From: Amycolatopsis vancoresmycina
Lineage (GTDB): Bacteria > Actinomycetota > Actinomycetes > Mycobacteriales > Pseudonocardiaceae
Length of the DNA: 64,000 nucleotides
Direction of reading: 5' to 3'
Assembly: GCF_000716785.1 (NCBI RefSeq)
Contig: NZ_JNYY01000017.1
Coordinates: 62,001 to 126,000 of the forward strand
Position 1 is the first letter of the stretch, and each line of letters opens with the position of its first letter. Shown piece by piece: positions 16,667-22,898 of this stretch. Position numbers and translations under genes: made by a program. The notes under the pieces were generated by a model. That model made no database searches. It saw only the letters and a list, made by a program, of their open reading frames with translations, and was not told the DNA's origin.

Positions 16667-16804
16667 ATGTCGAAGGAAGCTTCGAAGGTCGCCAGCAAGG
16701 TCGCGTCGAAGGTCGCCGTGAAGGAGGCCTCCAAGGTCGCCGTCAAGGAGGCGTCCAAGGTCGCGGTCAAGGAAGCGTCGAAGGTCGCCGTCAAGGAGGC
16801 GTGA
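16667..16804 (+). CDS. 45-residue Lys-repeat peptide (candidate ribosomal precursor)
   Basis: The peptide is Met followed by exactly eleven tetrads of the form [S/V]-K-[V/E]-A. Lys falls at 3, 7, 11 and every fourth residue to 43, Ala at every fourth from 5 to 45; there are 11 Lys, 5 Glu, and no Cys, Thr or aromatic residue. The last 32 residues are four copies of SKVAVKEA, encoded by four near-identical 24-base repeats (16706-16801) with synonymous differences, which argues for selection on the protein. GAGGAA sits six bases before ATG 16667. It would form a strongly basic helix with Lys on one slowly turning stripe. It leads an operon-like run of GNAT-like enzymes, a protease and a PPTase. 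A RiPP precursor or acylation scaffold is likely; a DNA-binding or membrane-active peptide is possible. Confidence 0.8.
   Translation: MSKEASKVASKVASKVAVKEASKVAVKEASKVAVKEASKVAVKEA
16706..16801 (+). repeat. Four tandem 24-bp coding repeats
   Basis: Four contiguous in-frame copies of a 24-base unit encode SKVAVKEA. The copies differ only at third positions (for example TCG/TCC, GTC/GTG, GAG/GAA, GCC/GCG). This suggests expansion by duplication followed by purifying selection on the amino-acid pattern. Confidence 0.9.
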
Positions 16805-16866
16805 CCTCCCGGCGGGTCGGCGGCGCACCACACCGGAAGCGCCGCCGCCCCGCCGATCCGCCGGAG

Positions 16867-16914
16867 GGTCGTGAGTGGGAAACAGTGTTCTAACCCTGTT
16901 TCCCACTCACGACC
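16867..16914. repeat. Palindrome between peptide gene and GNAT genes
   Basis: Two perfect 19-base arms (16867-16885, 16896-16914) begin GGTCGTGAGTGGG and enclose the 10-base loop TGTTCTAACC. It shares its outer GGTCGTGAGTG and central GTTCTAAC with the palindrome at 29072-29119, so it looks like one copy of a dispersed element. Here it lies between the precursor-like gene and the modification-type genes, where a hairpin could act as a partial terminator and favour peptide mRNA over enzyme mRNA. Confidence 0.85.
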
Positions 16915-16967
16915 AGCCGCGGCAGACCACTCACCCGCCAGCTTCGTCCACCAGCCCGGGAGGGGCC

Positions 16968-17501
16968 ATGACCTCGATCGCGCCCGCCGCACCGCCCGCC
17001 GCCACCCCGGCGGACCGCGCGCTGCCGCGCTGGTCGGCCCGCGCCTGCGCGGCGCCCGACCGGTCCGCCGTGCTCGCGATGTTCGCCGAACCCGGCTTCT
17101 ACTTCCGCACCGACCGGCCCGCCACGCGGCCGGAGTGGGAGATCCTCGAGCTCCTCGGCGACGACACGCGCGTGCTCCTCGCCGACGGCGAACCCGCCGG
17201 CCTGTACGCCCTCGAACAGGAGGGCAGCGAACACGGCTGCCACTACCTGCTGCACCTGCGCCTGCGCGCCGGCGCGCCGGCGCACTGGTGGCGCGACGCC
17301 TACCGCGAGATCGTGCGGGCCCTGCGGTGGCGGCACGAGGTGGTGCGGCTTTCGGTCCGGTTCCCCGAGTTCGACCCGGTGGGGCTCGCCTTCGCGCGGT
17401 CCGCCGGCCTCACCGAAGAGGGCACGCTCGCCGGCGTGACCACCCACGAAGGCCGTCGCCGCGGCACGGTCTTCTTCTCCCAGCTCTGGGCGGAGTCATG
17501 A
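16968..17501 (+). CDS. GNAT-like acyltransferase 1
   Basis: The 177-residue protein has the length and secondary-structure rhythm of GNAT N-acyltransferases: a central strand (DTRVLLADGEPAGLYALEQ), a charged helix (WWRDAYREIVRALRWRHEVV) and a C-terminal Gly/Leu-rich strand (FARSAGLTEEGTLAGVTTH). The acetyl-CoA pyrophosphate loop (Q/R-x-x-G-x-G/A) is not clear, so it may use an acyl carrier or CoA in a divergent way. I start at ATG 16968, preceded by GGGAGGGG; upstream frame continues through the palindrome and is not coding. Its stop overlaps GNAT 2 as ATGA. Lys of the repeat peptide is an obvious possible acceptor, but this is inferred only from position. Confidence 0.68.
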   Translation: MTSIAPAAPPAATPADRALPRWSARACAAPDRSAVLAMFAEPGFYFRTDRPATRPEWEILELLGDDTRVLLADGEPAGLYALEQEGSEHGCHYLLHLRLRAGAPAHWWRDAYREIVRALRWRHEVVRLSVRFPEFDPVGLAFARSAGLTEEGTLAGVTTHEGRRRGTVFFSQLWAES

Positions 17502-17953
17502 ACCTGCGCGGATACCGCGGCACCGACCGCGACCTGCTGACCGGGCCGTGGCTCCCCGGCGAGCTGCTGGGCCTGCCGATGCCGGACTGGCCCGTCCTCG
17601 CCGAACCGGCGGAGGTCCCCGAGCCGGCCGGCCACGACGAGGAGCTGTGCGTCACCGACGACGCTTTCGTCCGCTACACCGGCATCGACTGGGTGCACCG
17701 GCGGGCCCGCCTGGAAATCGGTGTCCACAGCGGACTGTCCGATGTGGACGCGATACTGGCCGGGGCGATCGAGCACGGCTTCACCGGCCTGAACCTGCGC
17801 CGCCTGCACGGCTGGGTCACCCCGGCCGCCCGGCCGGGCACCGGGGCACTGACCGCGGCCGGGTTCCGGCGCGAGGCGGTCGTCCCGGCGGCCGTCTGGT
17901 TCGACGGCGCACCCGCCGCACGGGAGATCTGGGGGATGAACCGCCATGACTGA
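17498..17953 (+). CDS. GNAT-like protein 2
   Basis: The 151-residue protein has a GNAT-type arrangement: a strand RRARLEIGVHSGLSDVDAIL, a helix following it, then LRRLHGWVTPAARPGTGALTAAGFRREAVV. The last stretch resembles the C-terminal part of ribosomal-protein-like N-acetyltransferases. The N-terminal 50 residues are Pro/Leu-rich without a clear fold. Start ATG 17498 overlaps GNAT 1 and its end overlaps GNAT 3 by eight bases. A canonical CoA-binding loop is missing, so the catalytic role is uncertain. It may be a pseudo-enzyme partner of its neighbours. Confidence 0.58.
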   Translation: MNLRGYRGTDRDLLTGPWLPGELLGLPMPDWPVLAEPAEVPEPAGHDEELCVTDDAFVRYTGIDWVHRRARLEIGVHSGLSDVDAILAGAIEHGFTGLNLRRLHGWVTPAARPGTGALTAAGFRREAVVPAAVWFDGAPAAREIWGMNRHD

Positions 17954-18383
17954 GCTGAGACCGCTTTCGCCCGCCGAGGCCGCGCGGGGCCTGCGCCGCG
18001 CGGGTGACGCCGCGCGCGGGTTCCTCGGCACCGACCCGGTGACCCAGAACGACGCCCTGCTCGTGCGCGAGCTCACCCGCCGCGAGGCCCAGGTGTACGC
18101 CGCGGGCGGCGCGCTGGTCGGCTGCGTGCCGAACCGGGCGCAGCCGCGCCAGGCGTACGTCTCGAGCACGTCGGCCGGCCCCGAGCCGGTGCGCGCGCTG
18201 CTCGGGCACCTCGCCACCTACCAGCGCCGGACGTCGTTCGTCGCGCTGGTCCCCGAAACCGGCGCCGCCGCGTTCACCGGGGCCGGGTTCGCGCGCACCG
18301 GCGTGCTGCCCGGTCACCGCTACGCCGGCCACGCCTTCCACGACGTCCTGGTCCTGGTGAAGGAGGAGTCATGCCGATCGTGA
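17946..18383 (+). CDS. GNAT-like protein 3
   Basis: The 145-residue protein ends in a GNAT-like C-terminal half (SFVALVPETGAAAFTGAGFARTGVLPG, then GHAFHDVLVLVKEE). The N-terminal half contains EAQVYAAGGALVGCV in the place of the first substrate strand. The donor-binding signature is not evident. ATG 17946 overlaps the previous gene, and the end overlaps GNAT 4 by 13 bases, where AGGAGG of this gene also serves as ribosome site for GNAT 4. The function is unknown beyond likely membership of the family. Confidence 0.6.
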   Translation: MTELRPLSPAEAARGLRRAGDAARGFLGTDPVTQNDALLVRELTRREAQVYAAGGALVGCVPNRAQPRQAYVSSTSAGPEPVRALLGHLATYQRRTSFVALVPETGAAAFTGAGFARTGVLPGHRYAGHAFHDVLVLVKEESCRS

Positions 18384-18952
18384 CCGTCCGCCACTTCACC
18401 GAGGAGGACATCCCGCTGCGCACGGAACTGCTGCGCGAAGCGCGGTTCACGGCCAACCTCACCGACTTCGCCGTCGGCTCCGACGACGACGGCCTGCAGG
18501 CCCGGCAGCTGCGCACCATCACCGAGGAGCACCGCACCAAGCGGATGTTCACCGTGTGCGGCCCGCGCGACCGCGTGATGGGCTTCGCGTGGATCACCTC
18601 GATCGACTGGCGCGCGCAGCGCTGCGAGCTGTCCTTCGGCGTGCTGCCGCGCGACCGCGGGCTGGGCGCGCTCGCCGTCTACGCCGTGCACCAGCACCTG
18701 CGCGACGAGCTGAACATGCGCGTGATCGTCAACCAGGTCCTCACGCACAACACCATGTTCCTGTCCGCCGAGGCCCTCGAAGCCCAGCACCAGGTCCGGT
18801 GCGAACGGGATTCCTACACCGTCGGCGAATGGCGCACGGCGTGCTACTGGACGCTGTCCGACGAGGACGTCCGGGCGCACCAGGCGTCCGCCGGGGACCG
18901 CCGCCGCGAGCTGGCCGAGCGGATCCGCGAGCGCATCGAGGCCCGGTCGTGA
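18371..18952 (+). CDS. GNAT-family N-acyltransferase 4
   Basis: The 193-residue protein is the most canonical GNAT of the four. IVTVRHFTEEDIPLRTELL resembles the family N-terminus, QRCELSFGVLPRDRGLGALAVYAVHQHL carries the R-x-x-G-x-G-type donor loop (RDRGLGA), and LTHNTMFLSAEALEAQHQVRC covers the strand-helix containing the usual acceptor-side Asn. AGGAGG precedes ATG 18371. It should transfer an acyl group from CoA (or possibly ACP) to an amine. Its stop overlaps the GTG of the tricorn-like protease. Confidence 0.8.
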   Translation: MPIVTVRHFTEEDIPLRTELLREARFTANLTDFAVGSDDDGLQARQLRTITEEHRTKRMFTVCGPRDRVMGFAWITSIDWRAQRCELSFGVLPRDRGLGALAVYAVHQHLRDELNMRVIVNQVLTHNTMFLSAEALEAQHQVRCERDSYTVGEWRTACYWTLSDEDVRAHQASAGDRRRELAERIRERIEARS

Positions 18953-21900
18953 CCGGGCGGGCCGGGTACCTGCGGACGCCCGCGGTCTCCGGCGGCACCC
19001 TGTACTTCGCGTGCGAGGACGACCTGTGGTCGGTGCCCGCCGAGGGCGGCCGGGCGCACCGGCTGACCGCGGGCCCCGGCGAAGCGCGCCGGCCGCGGAT
19101 TTCCCCGGACGGCACGGAAATCGCGTTCGTCGGCACCGACGACGGGCCGGCCGAGGTCTACGTCATGCCCGCCGAGGGCGGCCACCCCCGGCGGCTGACC
19201 CACCAGGCGGGCCGCTGCCTCACCGTCGGCTGGCACCCGCACACCGGCGAGGTGCTCTACGCGACCGACGCCGAGCAGCCGTCCGGCTTCGGCGCGCGCC
19301 TGTTCTCGGTGCCGTCGGCGGGCGGTCCCGCGCGGCCGCTGCGGCTCGGCCCGGCCGACACGATCGCCTTCGGCGACGGCGGGGTCGTCGTCGGCCGCAA
19401 CACCGCGGATCCCGCGCGGTGGAAGCGTTATCGGGGCGGCGGCACCGGCGAGCTGTGGTACGCCGAGCAGGAGTCCGGGCCGTTCACGCGGCTCGTCGCG
19501 CTGCCCGGGAACGTCGCCGACCCGTGCTGGGCCGGCGGCCGCGTGCACTTCATCAGCGACCACGAGGGCATCGGCAACGTCTACTCGTGCCTGCCCGACG
19601 GCACCGACCTGCGCCGCCACACCGACCACCACGACCACTACGCGCGTGGGCTCACCACCGACGGCACCCGCTTGGTCTACACCGCGGGCGCCCGGCTGCA
19701 CCTGCTGGACGAGCTCGGCGCGCGGCCGGTGGAGGTCGATCTGGGCGGCGCGGCGCCGCAGCGCGGCCGCCGGTTCGCCCCCGCGGGCGAATACCTCGAC
19801 GGCGCGCGCCTGAGCCCCGACGGCACCCGGCTCGCGGTGACCGCGCGCGGGAAGGCGTTCACCTTCGCGCACTGGGCCGGGCCGGTCCGCGGGCACGGCA
19901 GCGCCGACGGCGTCCGCTACCGGCTGCTGCGGTGGCTGGCCGGCGGGCGGCAGCTGGTCGCGGTGGCCGCCGACGAGAGCCCGGACGAGCGGATCGTGCT
20001 GCTGGACGCCGAGGGCGGCGAGGACGCCCCGGTGCTCGTGGCCGGCGGCGTCGGGCACATCACCGAGCTGACCGCCTCCCCCGCGTCCGGGCTCGTCGCC
20101 TTCGCGACCAGCCGCCAGCGCGTGTGGATCGTGGACACCGCCGACGTGCTCCCCCGGCCCCGGCTGCTCGACGCGAGCCGGCACGAGCGCATCGAGGACC
20201 TCGCGTGGTCGCCCGACGGCCGCTGGCTGGCCTACACGTTCCCGGAGTCGCCGCGCACGTCGTCGATCAAGCTCGCCGACACCGCGTCCGGGCGCACCCA
20301 CCGGGTCACCGAGCCGGTGGTGCGCGACGCGCGCCCGGCGTTCGACCCGTCCGGGCGGTACCTGTACTTCCTCGGCCAGCGCGACCTCACGCCGGAGCTG
20401 GACCAGGTCCAATTCGACGTCGGGTTCCCGTTCGGGTCGCGGCCGTACCTGATCACGCTGCGGGCGGACGAGGAGTCGCCGTTCGAGACGCGGGCCGCCG
20501 TGCCCGGGCAGGCCCTGCCCGCCCCGCGCGGCGACGGCCGGGTCGAGATCGACTTCGACGGCATTTCCCGGCGGGTCGCGGCGTTCCCGGTGCCCGAAGG
20601 GCGCTACAGCGACATCGGCGCCCTCCCCGGCCGCGTGCTGCTGCTGTCGGTGCCCCTTTCCGCGCCCGACCCGGCACACCCGGACTCCGGCGCCGAGGGC
20701 ACGGTATCCCTGGTGGAGCTGGCCTCCGGCCGGGTCACCGCGGGCTGCCTCGGCCCGGTCGACGAGTTGGACGTCCGCGGCGACGTCGTGCTGCACCGCA
20801 CCGACAGCCGGCTGCGGGTGCTGCGCGCTGACGCCGCCGGCGACCCGCCCGACGGCGAGGAACCGGGCCCGGCCACCGGCTGGGTCGACCTCGGCCGCGT
20901 CAAGGTGCCGTTCGACCCGTCCGCGGAGTGGCGGCAGATGTTCCGCGAAGCGTGGCGGCTGCAGCGCGAAGGCTATTGGGACGCGCGGATGTCCGGCCTC
21001 GACTGGGACGCCGTCTACGACCGGTACGCGCCGCTCGCGGAGCTGGTGTCGTGCCGCGCCGAGCTCTCGGACCTGATCTGGGAGCTGCACGGCGAGCTCG
21101 GCACATCGCACGCGTTCGAGCGCGGCGGCGAGTACCGCACCGGGCCGGACGAGGCGCAGGGCTTCCTCGGCGTCGACTGGGACACCACCGCGGACGGCTC
21201 GCAATGGCGGATCGCGCGGATCCTGCGCGGCGACCCGTGGAACCCGAAGGCCGGTTCGCCGTGCGCCCGGCTGGGCGCCGACATCCGCGCGGGCGACGCC
21301 GTGGTCGCGGTCAACGGCCGCCGGGTCGGCCCGGCGGGTCCGGGCGAGCTCCTGGTCGGCCAGGCCGACCGCGAGGTGGAGCTGACCGTCCGGCGCGGCG
21401 CGGCCGAGCACCGCGTGGTCGTGCGGGCGTGCGCGAGCGAAGCGCGGGCGCGGTACCTGGACTGGGCCGAGGGCAACCGCGCCTACGTGCGGGCGGTGTC
21501 GGGCGAGCGGCTGGGCTACCTGCACGTGCCCGACATGACGCGCAGCGGGTACGCCGACTTCGTCCGCGGGTTCCTGACCGAGCTCGACCGCGACGGCCTG
21601 ATCGTGGACGTCCGGTTCAACACCGGCGGCCACGTGTCGCCGCTGCTGCTCGACCGGCTGGCCCGGCGCCGCACCGGCACCGAGCACGGCCGGTGGAGCG
21701 GGACGGCGCCGTACCCCACGGAGTCGCCCCGCGGCCCGATGGCGACCCTGCTCAACGAGCACACCGGGTCCGACGGCGAGATCTTCGCGCACGTCTTCCG
21801 CGCGCTCGGGCTGGGCCCGCTGATCGGCAGGCGCAGCTGGGGCGGGGTGATCGCGACCTGGCCGCGGCACCGGCTGGTCGACGGCACGGTGACGACGCAG

Positions 21901-22116
21901 CCGGAGTTCCGCTACCGGTTCGGCGACGCGGGCGGGTCGCTGGAGAACCACGGCGTCGAGCCCGACCTGGCCGTGGTGCCGGCCCCGGACCGGCTCCTGC
22001 CGGGCGAGGACGACCAGCTCGCGGCGGCCGTCGCGCACCTGCTGGCGGAGCTGGGCTCACCGTCGGACGAGCTGCCCGTGCCGCGGGCCGCCCTGCTGCT
22101 GCCGCAGGCGCCATGA
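18949..22116 (+). CDS. Tricorn-type S41 serine protease
   Basis: The 1055-residue protein matches tricorn core proteases in order. An N-terminal beta-propeller with PD40-like repeats (RISPDGTEIAF, SPDGTRLAV, SPDGRWLAYTF) spans about 1-620, followed by a helical linker. A PDZ domain lies near 760-830 (LGADIRAGDAVVAVNGRRV) and a C-terminal S41 catalytic domain carries LIVDVRFNTGGH and the nucleophile Ser941 in NEHTGSDGEIF. No signal peptide is seen, so it is cytoplasmic. The start is GTG 18949, overlapping GNAT 4. In this operon it could trim or degrade the repeat peptide or a modified product; general oligopeptide turnover is the known family role. Confidence 0.9.
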   Translation: MTGRAGYLRTPAVSGGTLYFACEDDLWSVPAEGGRAHRLTAGPGEARRPRISPDGTEIAFVGTDDGPAEVYVMPAEGGHPRRLTHQAGRCLTVGWHPHTGEVLYATDAEQPSGFGARLFSVPSAGGPARPLRLGPADTIAFGDGGVVVGRNTADPARWKRYRGGGTGELWYAEQESGPFTRLVALPGNVADPCWAGGRVHFISDHEGIGNVYSCLPDGTDLRRHTDHHDHYARGLTTDGTRLVYTAGARLHLLDELGARPVEVDLGGAAPQRGRRFAPAGEYLDGARLSPDGTRLAVTARGKAFTFAHWAGPVRGHGSADGVRYRLLRWLAGGRQLVAVAADESPDERIVLLDAEGGEDAPVLVAGGVGHITELTASPASGLVAFATSRQRVWIVDTADVLPRPRLLDASRHERIEDLAWSPDGRWLAYTFPESPRTSSIKLADTASGRTHRVTEPVVRDARPAFDPSGRYLYFLGQRDLTPELDQVQFDVGFPFGSRPYLITLRADEESPFETRAAVPGQALPAPRGDGRVEIDFDGISRRVAAFPVPEGRYSDIGALPGRVLLLSVPLSAPDPAHPDSGAEGTVSLVELASGRVTAGCLGPVDELDVRGDVVLHRTDSRLRVLRADAAGDPPDGEEPGPATGWVDLGRVKVPFDPSAEWRQMFREAWRLQREGYWDARMSGLDWDAVYDRYAPLAELVSCRAELSDLIWELHGELGTSHAFERGGEYRTGPDEAQGFLGVDWDTTADGSQWRIARILRGDPWNPKAGSPCARLGADIRAGDAVVAVNGRRVGPAGPGELLVGQADREVELTVRRGAAEHRVVVRACASEARARYLDWAEGNRAYVRAVSGERLGYLHVPDMTRSGYADFVRGFLTELDRDGLIVDVRFNTGGHVSPLLLDRLARRRTGTEHGRWSGTAPYPTESPRGPMATLLNEHTGSDGEIFAHVFRALGLGPLIGRRSWGGVIATWPRHRLVDGTVTTQPEFRYRFGDAGGSLENHGVEPDLAVVPAPDRLLPGEDDQLAAAVAHLLAELGSPSDELPVPRAALLLPQAP

Positions 22117-22802
22117 TCGTCGACGTCTGGCTGGTGCCGGTCCGCTCCCGGCCGGAGTGGCTCGGGGTGCTGTCGGAGTCCGAACGCGCCCGCGCCGCCC
22201 GGCTGGCGGCCGCGGACGTGTTCACGGCTTCCCGTGCGCTGCAACGCCTCTGGGGCGCGTCGGTGCTCGGCGTGCCGCCGTCGGAGGTGGTGATCGACCG
22301 GTCGTGCGAGCACTGCGCCGACCCCGCGCACGGCCGGCCGCGGCTGGCCGGGGCCCCGTCGTTTTCGGTGTCGCACACCGGCCGGTGGCTGCTGCTCGCG
22401 ACGGCGGCGGCCGGGCTGGTCGGAGCGGACATCGAGGACCCGGCCCTGGCGGCCGACCCGGCCGGGCTGGCCGGGGTGGTCCTGTCGGCGGCCGAGCACC
22501 GGGAGTTCGCGGCCGCGCCTCCGGCGGAGCGGGCCGGGCGCCTGCTGACGGCGTGGACGCGCAAGGAGGCGGCGATGAAACTCGCCGGGCTGGGGCTGGC
22601 GGCCGCCCCGGCGCGGGTGGACGTGCGGGGGCCCCTCGCCCGTGCGGGGGTCCCCGGATGGCCGAAGGAGCCCGTGCATCTGCGGTCGCTGCCGGTGCCC
22701 GGCGGGCACGTGGCGGCGCTGGCCACGACCGTGCCCGTGCGGGCCGTGCACCGCCGTGACCTGGCCGAACTCACCGCACCGGCGCTCGCGGGACGGCGGT
22801 GA
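22113..22802 (+). CDS. Sfp-type 4'-phosphopantetheinyl transferase
   Basis: This 229-residue PPTase has SFSVSHTGRWLLLA, VGADIED (Asp106 and Glu108 as Mg2+ ligands) and WTRKEAAMKLAG with Lys151/Glu152, all in family order. It converts apo-ACP/PCP domains to the holo form. ATG 22113 overlaps the protease stop. Its presence in the repeat-peptide operon ties this operon to carrier-protein biochemistry, most simply the ACPs and PKS of region 1, though it could also serve the NRPS of region 5. It is the second PPTase in the window, after the AcpS fusion. Confidence 0.92.
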   Translation: MIVDVWLVPVRSRPEWLGVLSESERARAARLAAADVFTASRALQRLWGASVLGVPPSEVVIDRSCEHCADPAHGRPRLAGAPSFSVSHTGRWLLLATAAAGLVGADIEDPALAADPAGLAGVVLSAAEHREFAAAPPAERAGRLLTAWTRKEAAMKLAGLGLAAAPARVDVRGPLARAGVPGWPKEPVHLRSLPVPGGHVAALATTVPVRAVHRRDLAELTAPALAGRR

Positions 22803-22832
22803 GCGACCGGGATCGAAGGCAGACCCCAGACC

Positions 22833-22862
22833 TGGGTACCCAATCTGGGTAGGAGTTACCCA
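22833..22862. promoter_or_regulatory. Paired TGGGTA/TACCCA palindromes before LanM gene
   Basis: TGGGTACCCA (22833-22842) is a perfect 10-base palindrome. Three bases later TGGGTA-GGAGT-TACCCA (22846-22862) forms a second inverted pair with a 5-base spacer. They lie 37-66 bases upstream of the LanM start, a position suited to an operator. The regulator is unknown; the LAL regulator at 26114 is a candidate. Confidence 0.6.
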
Positions 22863-22898
22863 TGCGCCCGCATCTCCCAGGATGCGAGTCTCATCGGC

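Noticed and set aside
16706..16801. 24-bp tandem repeats as a minisatellite or CRISPR-like array
   Set aside because: The units are contiguous without spacers, in frame, and vary only synonymously. They are best explained as coding repeats of the small peptide.
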